From Taibaiella sp. (GTDB lineage: Bacteria > Bacteroidota > Bacteroidia > Chitinophagales > Chitinophagaceae), in the NCBI GenBank assembly GCA_019454705.1, contig JACFNS010000021.1, positions 1 through 9,711 on the forward strand: 9,711 nucleotides of DNA, written 5' to 3'. The position numbers and the translations under genes were made by a program. Shown piece after piece: positions 1 through 6,630 of this stretch. Each line of letters starts with the position of its first letter. Positions within the stretch are counted from its first letter, which is position 1. The notes under the pieces were generated by a model, which made no database searches, was not told the origin of the DNA, and saw only the letters and a program-made list of their open reading frames with translations.

Positions 1-585
1 AATGCTACGGCATGGGAGCAGGATTTGGTATTCAACCAGGGGGAGCATATACTGGTGCAGGGGCCATCGGGTTCGGGCAAAACATTATTCATCAATACAC
101 TCTACGGCCTGCGCAAAGACTTTGCAGGAAAAGTGCATTGGAGTTCCTTCAACCTGAAAGAGCTGACAGCTATGCAGCTATCGCAACTGCGGGCGGCGTC
201 AATTAGTATAGTATTCCAGGATATGCGCCTGTTTCCGGAACTGACTGTATGGGAAAACATAGACATCAAACGCCGCATTACCGATACGGTTACCGGCTAC
301 GATGCTGAGCAATGGCTGGAGCGATTGGGCATGGGCAATAAACTGGACGTGGAAGTAAGTCAACTTTCTGTCGGCGAACAACAACGTGTGGCCATAGTAC
401 GCGCCCTATCACAACCATTTGAATGGTTGCTGCTGGATGAACCATTCAGTTATCTCGACTTTTTCAACAGGCAAAAAGCCATAGCACTGATTAAAGAAGT
501 GGCGGGTTTTACACGCGCGGGCATCATCGTTACATCGGTAACTGCCAATGAAGATTTTGTGTACGATAAAAAAATGCTGCTGTGA
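1..585 (+). CDS. ABC transporter ATP-binding protein, 5' truncated by window edge
   Basis: This is the nucleotide-binding subunit of an ABC system; it would hydrolyse ATP at the inner face of the cytoplasmic membrane to drive the permease encoded next. The reading frame is open from base 1, so the true start lies outside the window; the TTG at 25 falls inside the normal N-terminal beta-strand. Visible motifs: Walker A GPSGSGKT (61-84), Q-loop VFQD (about 214-225), signature LSVGE (364-378), Walker B LLLDEP (427-444) and D-loop SYLD. The expected H-loop His is missing: the usual 'VTH' reads VTS (Ser codon 535-537), and no His occurs anywhere after the one in VHWS (codon 136-138). The compact size and FtsX-type partner place it with the LolD/MacB/FtsE class. 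It overlaps the permease start by four bases (GTGA), implying translational coupling. The substrate is unknown; an FtsE, LolD or MacB name is not justified. Confidence 0.93.
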   Translation, partial: NATAWEQDLVFNQGEHILVQGPSGSGKTLFINTLYGLRKDFAGKVHWSSFNLKELTAMQLSQLRAASISIVFQDMRLFPELTVWENIDIKRRITDTVTGYDAEQWLERLGMGNKLDVEVSQLSVGEQQRVAIVRALSQPFEWLLLDEPFSYLDFFNRQKAIALIKEVAGFTRAGIIVTSVTANEDFVYDKKMLL

Positions 586-1787
586 AACAAAGGCCGCGCA
601 GGGTGATATTACGCAAGCTGTTGCTGCGCCGCCGTGGCAACAAGCGGCTGTGGCCTGCACTGCTATCGCTATGCATGGGCACGGTGATACTGCTGTACGC
701 TATCATTCTCTACGCGGGGTTTCGGGATGCCCTCTCCGGCAAATATGATAAGAGCAGCATTGATGGCACGTACCTCACCATCAGCAAACAGATAGATGCC
801 GACCAGGAAATCACCAAACAAAAACCCGCACTCTTCAGCAATACGGAGATACGCGCCCTCGGCAGTCTGCCCGTAGTGCAGGATATCGGCATGTTTACCT
901 CTGCACGTTTCCCGGTAGAGGTGGGTTTTAGAGGAGATAGCCTGGAATTTTCAACACGGCTGTTTATCGAGTCGGTACCCGACAGGTTTATTGACGACAA
1001 ACCCCTGGACTGGTATTGGCAATACACCACTAAAGAAGTGCCTGTTATTGTTTCTACAGAATTCCTGAACCTGTACAACTATGGCTATGCGCCTAACCAG
1101 GGCGTGCCGCAACTGACCAGGGGCACCATACAAACCCTGCGCTTCACCCTGAAAGTTGGCACAGGTAACGATGCGGCGGAATACACTGCACGTGTAGCGG
1201 GCTTCTCGCACCGTATCAGTTCTATACTGGTGCCGCAGTCTTTTATTACATATGGCAACCGGCATTTCGCACCGCAGCAACAGGAGCCGCAACCTGCGCG
1301 GCTAATACTGAAAGTCACAGACCCGTCGAGCTACATGCTGGGGCAATACCTGGGCGAAGCAGGTTACGAAACCAACAACGAACTGTTGCGTGCCAACCGT
1401 ATGCGTACGCTGTTATATGGTATCACACTTGGCATGAGTCTGTTGGCTGTAGTGCTGTTATTGATGGGGCTATCTGTCTTCACCTTGTTTACTGAACTGA
1501 CCATCGCCCGTGCACAGTACAACCTGCAACTGCTGGTAGAACTTGGTTACAGCCCGCGTTTCCTCAGCAGGTTTATTTTCCGGCGGTATGTATTTATTGT
1601 TCTTGGGGTAATGACCGCAGCAGGCATAGCTGCCATATACGCACAGGTGCAAACTGCTAAAGCCGCCCTCGAAATGGAACTCTACATCGCCCGCTTCCCC
1701 GGCTGGGAGGTGTGGGTGGCATTGGGTATTGTTACTGCTGTATTACTGCTACTGGTGAAGCGGAAGATTGATAAGGGGGTGCGGTAG
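582..1787 (+). CDS. FtsX/MacB-type ABC transporter permease
   Basis: This is a 401-residue integral membrane partner of the upstream ATPase. The layout is typical of type VII (MacB/LolC/FtsX) permeases. A basic N-terminal stretch is followed by TM1 (about residues 24-46). A large extracytoplasmic domain follows (about 47-275). Three helices close the protein (about 278-302, 335-356 and 376-393). Between TM2 and TM3 lies the family-like segment LLVELGYSPRFLSRF, resembling the FtsX-domain coupling region. The start is GTG at 582, overlapping the ATPase stop; it leaves a natural basic N-terminus and no better start is visible. Such pairs move lipoproteins, extrude substrates or transmit mechanical signals rather than import solutes. 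Which of these applies here cannot be told from the sequence, and no membrane-fusion protein is visible downstream. Transcription converges on prfC. Confidence 0.88.
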   Translation: MKQRPRRVILRKLLLRRRGNKRLWPALLSLCMGTVILLYAIILYAGFRDALSGKYDKSSIDGTYLTISKQIDADQEITKQKPALFSNTEIRALGSLPVVQDIGMFTSARFPVEVGFRGDSLEFSTRLFIESVPDRFIDDKPLDWYWQYTTKEVPVIVSTEFLNLYNYGYAPNQGVPQLTRGTIQTLRFTLKVGTGNDAAEYTARVAGFSHRISSILVPQSFITYGNRHFAPQQQEPQPARLILKVTDPSSYMLGQYLGEAGYETNNELLRANRMRTLLYGITLGMSLLAVVLLLMGLSVFTLFTELTIARAQYNLQLLVELGYSPRFLSRFIFRRYVFIVLGVMTAAGIAAIYAQVQTAKAALEMELYIARFPGWEVWVALGIVTAVLLLLVKRKIDKGVR

Positions 1788-1830
1788 AATCCCCAAAAAA
1801 TCCCAAACGCCAAACACCACCGTATAAATA

Positions 1831-1896
1831 ATTCTTCCTTGGAAGAATGTACCCTGTGAACACAGGGCGGAGGATGTACACTCGCGTGTGTCCTAC
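1831..1896. repeat. Cluster of short inverted repeats with a 28-bp tandem-like duplication
   Basis: Three palindromic segments lie back to back in the gap between two convergent genes. The first is ATTCTTCC-TT-GGAAGAAT (1831-1848, perfect 8-bp arms). The second is CCCTGTG-AA-CACAGGG (1852-1867, perfect 7-bp arms). The third is an imperfect hairpin, AGGA..ACAC-TCGC-GTGT..TCCT (1871-1894). Segments 1841-1868 and 1869-1896 are each 28 bases and share a head resembling GGA(A/G)G(A)ATGTAC, so they look like diverged copies of one unit whose stems differ. No T-run follows on the + strand, so these are not clear terminators for the permease operon. They may be a dispersed intergenic repeat or a structured 3' end; nothing in the sequence decides this. 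Confidence 0.6.
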
Positions 1897-1923
1897 GCAT
1901 ATATCCCGCTTGAGACAGACAAT

Positions 1924-1945
1924 AAAAAAAGGGGGCAAGCCCCCT
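1924..1945 (-). terminator. Rho-independent terminator of prfC
   Basis: Read on the - strand, about 30 bases past the prfC stop there is a GC-only stem, AGGGGG with CCCCCT (1931-1935 plus 1930, paired with 1940-1945), closed by a four-base loop. It is followed directly by seven T residues (complement of the A-run 1924-1930). This is a classical intrinsic terminator for leftward transcription. On the + strand the hairpin is followed by TCAAAAAAC rather than a T-run, so it should work mainly for prfC. Confidence 0.85.
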
Positions 1946-1974
1946 CAAAAAACTAATTACTTACTACTTACATT

Positions 1975-3567
1975 CTACGCCATCTGCGTCTTAAACTCGC
2001 TGGTAAAGTGGAACTCAATATCGGGGTTGTTCTGCTTCTCCGTATTGAGGAACCATTCGCTCTGTGCCAGGTACACCAGGTTGCCGTCTTTGTCTTCCAT
2101 GATATTCGCCTGCTTGAAGCGCACGAAATCGTCAATCTTCTTTTTATCACCTGTTATCCAGCATGCTTTGTAGAAGCTGAGCGGATTGAATGCACAGGAA
2201 GCGCCATACTCCTGCAGCAGGCGATATTGTATCACTTCAAACTGCAGTTCGCCCACGCAACCAATGATTTTGCGGTTGCCGCCATGCTGGGTAAACAACT
2301 GGGCCACACCCTCGTCTGTCAACTGGCGAATACCTTTCTCCAGTTGCTTGGTCTTCATCGGATCTTTGTTCACCAGTTCTTTAAATATCTCGGGCGAGAA
2401 TGTAGGGATACCCGTGAATTGCAATGCTTCACCTTCGCTCAATGTGTCACCTATTTTAAAGGTACCTGTATCGTAGAGGCCCACCACATCTCCGGGGTAA
2501 GCGCTGTCCACCACTTCCTTCTCGCGCGCCATGAAGGAATAAGGGTTGCTGAAACGCACATCCTTATCCATACGCACATGCTTGAAGTAGGTGTTACGTT
2601 TGAACTCGCCCGACACTACACGCAGAAAGGCTATCCTGTCGCGGTGGCGGGGGTCCAGGTTGGCATGTATTTTGAATATGAAGCCTGAGAATTTGTCTTC
2701 ATCGGGCTGTACAAAGCGGGTACTGGTGGGCCTGCCCAGCGGGCGGGGAGCAATAGTGATGAATGTATCCAGTAGTTCTTTCACTCCAAAGTTGTTGACC
2801 GCACTACCGAAATACAGGGGGGCAACCTTTGCCTGCAGGTAAGCTTCTTTGTCCAGCTCGCCATATACACCTTCCAGCAGGTCGGCATCTTCACGCAATT
2901 GTTTGGCATCGCGCTCGCCTACTGTTTCATCCAGCAAGCTGTCTGCCAGGTCGGGTATGGGCACTGTATTGTCCTCGGTAGCCTTTTGGCTGGCGGCAAA
3001 CAGGTTCAGTGTCTTATCGTGCAGGTTGTACACACCTTTGAATTCTTTACCCATATTGATGGGCCATGTCATTGGGTGCAGGCTGATGTTCAGTTCCTTT
3101 TCTATCTCGTCCAGCAGGTCGAAAGGATATTTGCCATCCCGGTCCATCTTGTTCACAAACACGATAACGGGTGTATCCCTCATGCGACATACTTCCATCA
3201 GCTTGCGCGTCTGCTCCTCCACCCCGTTTACGCTGTCTATCACCAGTATTACACTGTCCACGGCAGTCAGGGTGCGGTAGGTATCTTCAGCAAAGTCTTT
3301 GTGGCCGGGGGTATCCAGCAGGTTCACCAGCACGTCTTTATATTCAAAACACATTACCGATGTCGCCACCGATATACCACGCTGTTTCTCTATCTCCATA
3401 AAGTCGCTGGTGGCGTGCTTCTTGATTTTATTGCTCTTAACCGCGCCCGCTACCTGTATGGCACCGCCAAACAGCAGCAGCTTCTCCGTCAGCGTGGTTT
3501 TACCGGCATCCGGGTGAGAAATGATGGCGAATGTCCGCCTGCGGTCAATTTCTTTTTTATTCTTCAT
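1975..3567 (-). CDS. prfC: Peptide chain release factor 3 (RF3), translational GTPase
   Basis: RF3 binds the ribosome after peptide release and uses GTP to eject RF1/RF2, recycling them in the cytoplasm. The protein has 530 residues, almost the length of E. coli RF3 (529). The GTPase motifs are complete and in order: G1 HPDAGKTT (18-25), G2 RGISVATS (63-70), G3 DTPGH (85-89), G4 NKMD (139-142) and a G5-like GSAV (254-257). The C-terminal half has the domain II/III segments expected of RF3, such as [18 protein letters not shown] (359-376) and [13 protein letters not shown] (438-450). The start is ATG at 3565-3567 and the stop is TAG at 1975-1977. The clear GTPase signature with RF3-type DAGKTT, and the length, separate it from EF-G, LepA and TypA. 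It is transcribed alone, divergent from the membrane protein gene and convergent with the ABC operon. Confidence 0.97.
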   Translation of the reverse strand: MKNKKEIDRRRTFAIISHPDAGKTTLTEKLLLFGGAIQVAGAVKSNKIKKHATSDFMEIEKQRGISVATSVMCFEYKDVLVNLLDTPGHKDFAEDTYRTLTAVDSVILVIDSVNGVEEQTRKLMEVCRMRDTPVIVFVNKMDRDGKYPFDLLDEIEKELNISLHPMTWPINMGKEFKGVYNLHDKTLNLFAASQKATEDNTVPIPDLADSLLDETVGERDAKQLREDADLLEGVYGELDKEAYLQAKVAPLYFGSAVNNFGVKELLDTFITIAPRPLGRPTSTRFVQPDEDKFSGFIFKIHANLDPRHRDRIAFLRVVSGEFKRNTYFKHVRMDKDVRFSNPYSFMAREKEVVDSAYPGDVVGLYDTGTFKIGDTLSEGEALQFTGIPTFSPEIFKELVNKDPMKTKQLEKGIRQLTDEGVAQLFTQHGGNRKIIGCVGELQFEVIQYRLLQEYGASCAFNPLSFYKACWITGDKKKIDDFVRFKQANIMEDKDGNLVYLAQSEWFLNTEKQNNPDIEFHFTSEFKTQMA

Positions 3568-3607
3568 CTGTAGCTAAAACCTGTATGCCATTATACTCAA
3601 ATAAAGC

Positions 3608-3639
3608 AAATGTGTAACATTTAAGTGGAAACACATGTG
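3608..3639. promoter_or_regulatory. Dyad elements in divergent intergenic region
   Basis: Two symmetric sites sit about 40-75 bases upstream of the prfC start. One is AAATGT-GTA-ACATTT (3608-3622), a perfect 6-3-6 inverted repeat; the other is the 8-bp palindrome CACATGTG (3632-3639). Their position between divergent genes would suit a regulator-binding site, but AT-rich intergenic DNA produces such dyads by chance, and no known operator is recognised. Confidence 0.25.
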
Positions 3640-3754
3640 CAGTTTATAATGTATATCTGGCAGCTTTGTATTAAAGAAGCGCAAAGTTCCGAAAACTGTT
3701 GGTTTTATAAACATATATTATCATAAAATGTGGAAACTTATTTTTCGCTGCCGG

Positions 3755-3785
3755 ATTGCACAACGCAGAAGCAATATTACATTTG
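3755..3785 (+). promoter_or_regulatory. Bacteroidetes-type promoter for the 3808 gene
   Basis: A perfect -7 box TACATTTG (3778-3785; consensus TAnnTTTG) is preceded, with 19 bases between, by ATTG (3755-3758), three of four matches to the -33 box TTTG. Transcription would begin near 3790, giving a leader of roughly 15-20 bases before the ATG at 3808. The spacing lies inside the range known for the Bacteroidetes primary sigma factor. Confidence 0.65.
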
Positions 3786-3807
3786 CGTTAAGACCAAGTG
3801 AAGTACT

Positions 3808-4371
3808 ATGACATCCACCCGATTACAGGATGATTTATTGAGGGATTTTAAAGAGCAGAAAAAGATGATATATGAGCAGGTTGAACTACTCGACCCGCTA
3901 GGTACGTCACTGCGCAAGCCTGCCGCGCAAAGACTGGCAAGTAAAGGGGGGTTGATATTCGGGGAAATACTCTGTTACCTGTTGGCCATAGGGCTGATTG
4001 TTTTCCTGTTTTTTATGGATAAGATTTACCCCTTTTATATACTTGCCGACCTACGCCACAAGCCGGAGTACCGCAGCCTGGGCTGGCTGAATATTGAGGT
4101 CTTTACTGTGGTTATCTATGCCATTATTGTGGTAATGGCGATTATGTTCTACGGGTTTGCCCGTGCAGCACGTGCCTTCCGCCTGAAGAATGACATACTG
4201 CACCTAGCAGGCAAAAATATAAAAGAGATAGTAGGCCAGCATCTGAAACGAAAAGCCGCTATTGACGCTATTGAGCAAAGGCACTTCCTGGAGCTGCCCA
4301 ACGAACACCTGGAAGAGGGTGTACAAGTGAAGGTAAATGAAGTACCCAACCCCGGCTATAGCGCCGAATAA
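3808..4371 (+). CDS. Hypothetical membrane protein with two transmembrane helices
   Basis: I do not recognise this 187-residue protein. It starts with a charged, probably helical stretch (residues 1-47, containing DDLLRDFKEQKKM). TM1 follows at about 49-70 (LIFGEILCYLLAIGLIVFLFF). A short loop of about 25 residues rich in charged and aromatic residues leads to TM2 (about 97-117, EVFTVVIYAIIVVMAIMFYGF). A basic segment, ARAARAFRLK (118-127), lies just after TM2, which by the positive-inside rule puts both ends in the cytoplasm. The last 60 residues are polar and helical, ending in an acidic tail. There is no signal peptide, no catalytic motif and no known domain that I can name. A promoter lies just upstream and the next gene has its own, so it is probably monocistronic. 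The ATG at 3808 is the only start close behind that promoter. Confidence 0.8.
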   Translation: MTSTRLQDDLLRDFKEQKKMIYEQVELLDPLGTSLRKPAAQRLASKGGLIFGEILCYLLAIGLIVFLFFMDKIYPFYILADLRHKPEYRSLGWLNIEVFTVVIYAIIVVMAIMFYGFARAARAFRLKNDILHLAGKNIKEIVGQHLKRKAAIDAIEQRHFLELPNEHLEEGVQVKVNEVPNPGYSAE

Positions 4372-4385
4372 GCTTCACAATCCTT

Positions 4386-4418
4386 TATGGCTACTTATGC
4401 GCTAATCATTTAACTTTG
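4386..4418 (+). promoter_or_regulatory. Bacteroidetes-type promoter for the porin gene
   Basis: A perfect -7 box TAACTTTG occupies 4411-4418, the same eight bases as the box before sucA. The -33 element is poor; the best-placed candidate is TATG (4386-4389), 21 bases upstream. The predicted transcription start, near 4425, lies downstream of the TTG codon at 4416, which argues that translation begins at the next in-frame TTG (4449). Confidence 0.5.
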
Positions 4419-4448
4419 CGTTCTCTGAAAGCCACAATACATAAAGCG

Positions 4449-6464
4449 TTGCGTATTACCTTATTACATAGGGCGGCTACATTACTGCTGTTATTGTTCT
4501 GCACAGGAAGCCTGTACGCTCAGCAGCAACCCGGCGCACCTTTAGGGCTGCCCGGCGATAAAAAACAGGATTCACTGGCTTTTGACAAATCGAATACGGA
4601 CGAGTGGCATGACGAAAACAAGAACGTTAAGATACGGTACAAATACCTGTACTCTGAAAAGAACCTCCAGCCCGACTCTTCGATACATACTTTCCACCGC
4701 CGCAAGTTTCTGCAGCCATGGATGATGGACCTGGGTAATTACGGGTCACCTGCACGCAATCTGATGTTTACCCCCGAAGACCGCTTCGGGCCCACACTGG
4801 GCTATAACCTGGTAAATGTATTCCATATACAGCCCGATAGCCTCAAGTTTTACAATACCACTGTACCCTACTCGGTATTCTCCTTCAACCTGGGCAGTAA
4901 GCTGGAGCAAAAACTCGAAGTGCTGCATACCCAGAATATAAAGCCCAACTGGAATTTAGCCATTGAATACAACCGACTGAGCTCAGAAGGGTACTTCCTG
5001 CTGCAACGCAACGTGCATGACATGGGGTCGATAACCACGAACTATGAGAGTGTGAACCGCAGGTACAAGCTGAAGGCCGGGCTGATATATAACAAAAGTA
5101 TACAGGATGAAAATGGGGGAATTGCTGACGAAACGCAGTTGACCAACCAAGACTTTAATGAACGCAGCACTATGGACATCAACTATGCTAATGCTGAGTC
5201 GCCGGCCGGGTCTTCGGTGCCACGTTCGCTCATTACTAACTCCGTACGCGACTATCATATTGTAGTGCAGCATGGCTATTCATGGGGCAAAACAGACTCG
5301 CTATACAATGAGGATTCCACCAAAATATCGATAGAATATACCCCTCGCTTCGGCATCAGCCACCATTTCAGACACAGCAACAAGCAATACACCTACAAAG
5401 ACATGCGGCCGGATTCGCTGAGGTACGCACCATTTTTCGCCCAAAGCTTTGTAGGAGACGGCTCTGACTCGGTATTCACCCGCCAGAAGCAGAATACATT
5501 TGATAACGCACTGATGCTGAATGGCTACATCGGGGAAACTGAAAAGCAATTGCAATTCAGCGCAGGAGCAGGTATCCGTATAGATAACTTTTCTACCCGA
5601 TTCCTGGTAGATGCACAGTTTTACAACATAACCAGCAATTACCTCGCCGGACAGATACGTAAAGAAGCATTGGAAAAAGGAGAATGGTTTTACAGTGCAA
5701 ACGCTAAATTTTATTTGACAGGCGCGGCTGCAGGAAATTCGTTGTTGCAGGCATCGGCCGGTAAAGAAATTGGCGATTGGGCTACAGCCGAGGCGGGCAT
5801 CCAGCAGAACATAAATAATCCTGCTTACAACTACACTACATATATAAACCAATATGACACCATTGCCAATAACTTCAGTAAAGAAAGTGTAACACAGGTA
5901 CATATACGCTTCAGCAGCTACAAATACGCTATGAATATCACCGCACGCACCTACCTTATCAACAATTACCTCTATATGAACCAAAACCAGTTGCCCGACC
6001 AATATGCTACTGCCTTCAACATAACGCAGCTATCGGCGCAAAAAGCATTCCGCTGGCGGGGAATAGTGCTGGACAATGAACTAATATACCAGCAGGTGCC
6101 TGCATCTGTGCCGGTTAACATCCCGTTATTTATGGGGCGCCACCAGTTGAGCTACGAGGGCAAAATATTCCGCAATGCCCTTGAAGTGGCTACCGGTGTG
6201 CAGATACGCTACCACAGCCCGTATGAAACCGCTGCCTACAGCCCGCTGTTCCACCGGTATTATTACAGCACCACCTACATGCTGAGCAATGACCCCGCAT
6301 GGGCTGTTTTCTTCAATTTCAGGATTAAGCGTTTTCGCAGCTACCTGATGCTGGACCAGGTGCAGCAGCTTTTCGGCGACCGTAAAAACCTAATAAACGC
6401 CCCCGGGTACCCCGCTCAAAACGCCATGATACGCTTTGGTTTCAACTGGACTTTATTGCGTTAA
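4449..6464 (+). CDS. Putative porin, Bacteroidetes outer-membrane beta-barrel protein
   Basis: This is a predicted outer-membrane barrel that would form a channel or transport surface; the substrate is unknown. From 4449 the protein has 671 residues, beginning with a signal peptide: MR..HR, a Leu-rich core (LLLLLF) and a cleavage site after SLYA before QQQ. The region around HTQNIKPNWNLAIEYNRLSS (about 4926-4985) and the later DENGGI segment match, from memory, the conserved part of the Bacteroidetes 'putative porin' family (Pfam Porin_10). The remainder is rich in alternating Tyr/Asn/Ser strands and ends in FGFNWTLLR, like a closing barrel strand. No in-frame ATG occurs before residue ~90, so a non-ATG start is required. 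I chose TTG 4449 because it gives a compact signal peptide and because the TTG at 4416 lies inside a -7 promoter box; 4416 (682 residues) remains possible. No TonB box, plug domain or SusD partner is visible. Confidence 0.87.
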   Translation: MRITLLHRAATLLLLLFCTGSLYAQQQPGAPLGLPGDKKQDSLAFDKSNTDEWHDENKNVKIRYKYLYSEKNLQPDSSIHTFHRRKFLQPWMMDLGNYGSPARNLMFTPEDRFGPTLGYNLVNVFHIQPDSLKFYNTTVPYSVFSFNLGSKLEQKLEVLHTQNIKPNWNLAIEYNRLSSEGYFLLQRNVHDMGSITTNYESVNRRYKLKAGLIYNKSIQDENGGIADETQLTNQDFNERSTMDINYANAESPAGSSVPRSLITNSVRDYHIVVQHGYSWGKTDSLYNEDSTKISIEYTPRFGISHHFRHSNKQYTYKDMRPDSLRYAPFFAQSFVGDGSDSVFTRQKQNTFDNALMLNGYIGETEKQLQFSAGAGIRIDNFSTRFLVDAQFYNITSNYLAGQIRKEALEKGEWFYSANAKFYLTGAAAGNSLLQASAGKEIGDWATAEAGIQQNINNPAYNYTTYINQYDTIANNFSKESVTQVHIRFSSYKYAMNITARTYLINNYLYMNQNQLPDQYATAFNITQLSAQKAFRWRGIVLDNELIYQQVPASVPVNIPLFMGRHQLSYEGKIFRNALEVATGVQIRYHSPYETAAYSPLFHRYYYSTTYMLSNDPAWAVFFNFRIKRFRSYLMLDQVQQLFGDRKNLINAPGYPAQNAMIRFGFNWTLLR

Positions 6465-6484
6465 AGCATTAAACATATTTTCAT

Positions 6485-6518
6485 GCAAGAATACCCGTAT
6501 TAATAGGGTTTTGCTTGC
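6485..6518 (+). terminator. Possible terminator hairpin after the porin gene
   Basis: Twenty bases past the stop is an interrupted inverted repeat. GCAAG (6485-6489) pairs with CTTGC (6514-6518), and ACCC (6493-6496) pairs with GGGT (6506-6509) around a nine-base loop. The inner stem is followed by only TTTTG, so termination would be weak. The right arm overlaps the probable -33 element of the sucA promoter. Confidence 0.35.
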
Positions 6519-6546
6519 TGTAATTGATTAATTGCTATTAACTTTG
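6514..6546 (+). promoter_or_regulatory. Bacteroidetes-type promoter for sucA
   Basis: A perfect -7 box TAACTTTG (6539-6546) is preceded by CTTG (6514-6517; three of four matches to TTTG) with 21 bases between. Transcription should start near 6553, leaving a leader of almost 80 bases before the sucA ATG. Between the boxes the hexamer TAATTG occurs twice (6521-6526 and 6529-6534), eight bases apart. Confidence 0.62.
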
Positions 6547-6553
6547 TAGTTCA

Positions 6554-6576
6554 TAATAAGATAACACTTCTTATTA
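6554..6576 (+). promoter_or_regulatory. Perfect 8-bp dyad at the sucA transcription start
   Basis: TAATAAGA (6554-6561) and TCTTATTA (6569-6576) are exact reverse complements, separated by seven bases. The dyad begins eight bases after the -7 box, where the first transcribed bases should be. It could be an operator covering the start site or a 5' stem in the mRNA. The arms are AT-rich, so chance is possible. Confidence 0.35.
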
Positions 6577-6630
6577 ATGTTTTATTAAAAAACAAAGAAA
6601 CAGGCAGCATACCAAATTGCTGGTAGTACG

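Noticed and set aside
1831..1867. The two perfect hairpins as intrinsic terminators of the permease operon
   Set aside because: Neither is followed by a T-run on the + strand, and the first is only a short AT-rich stem.
1847..2173. + strand 108-codon frame running from the hairpin cluster into the prfC 3' end
   Set aside because: It crosses the inverted repeats and terminator and then runs antisense to prfC; its composition is not protein-like.
2008..2688. Long + strand open frame inside prfC (226 codons)
   Set aside because: It is antisense to a fully conserved RF3 gene, and its translation is Cys/His/Phe-rich without any family feature. The similar frame at 2899-3573 is rejected for the same reason.
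3598..3614. Possible -7 boxes for prfC on the - strand (TTTATTTG and CACATTTG)
   Set aside because: Each has one mismatch to TAnnTTTG and no properly spaced -33 TTTG, so the prfC promoter cannot be placed with confidence.
5301..6002. - strand open frame of 233 codons opposite the porin gene
   Set aside because: The porin frame has family motifs throughout; the antisense product is a Val/Cys/Tyr-rich shadow with no promoter-like context.
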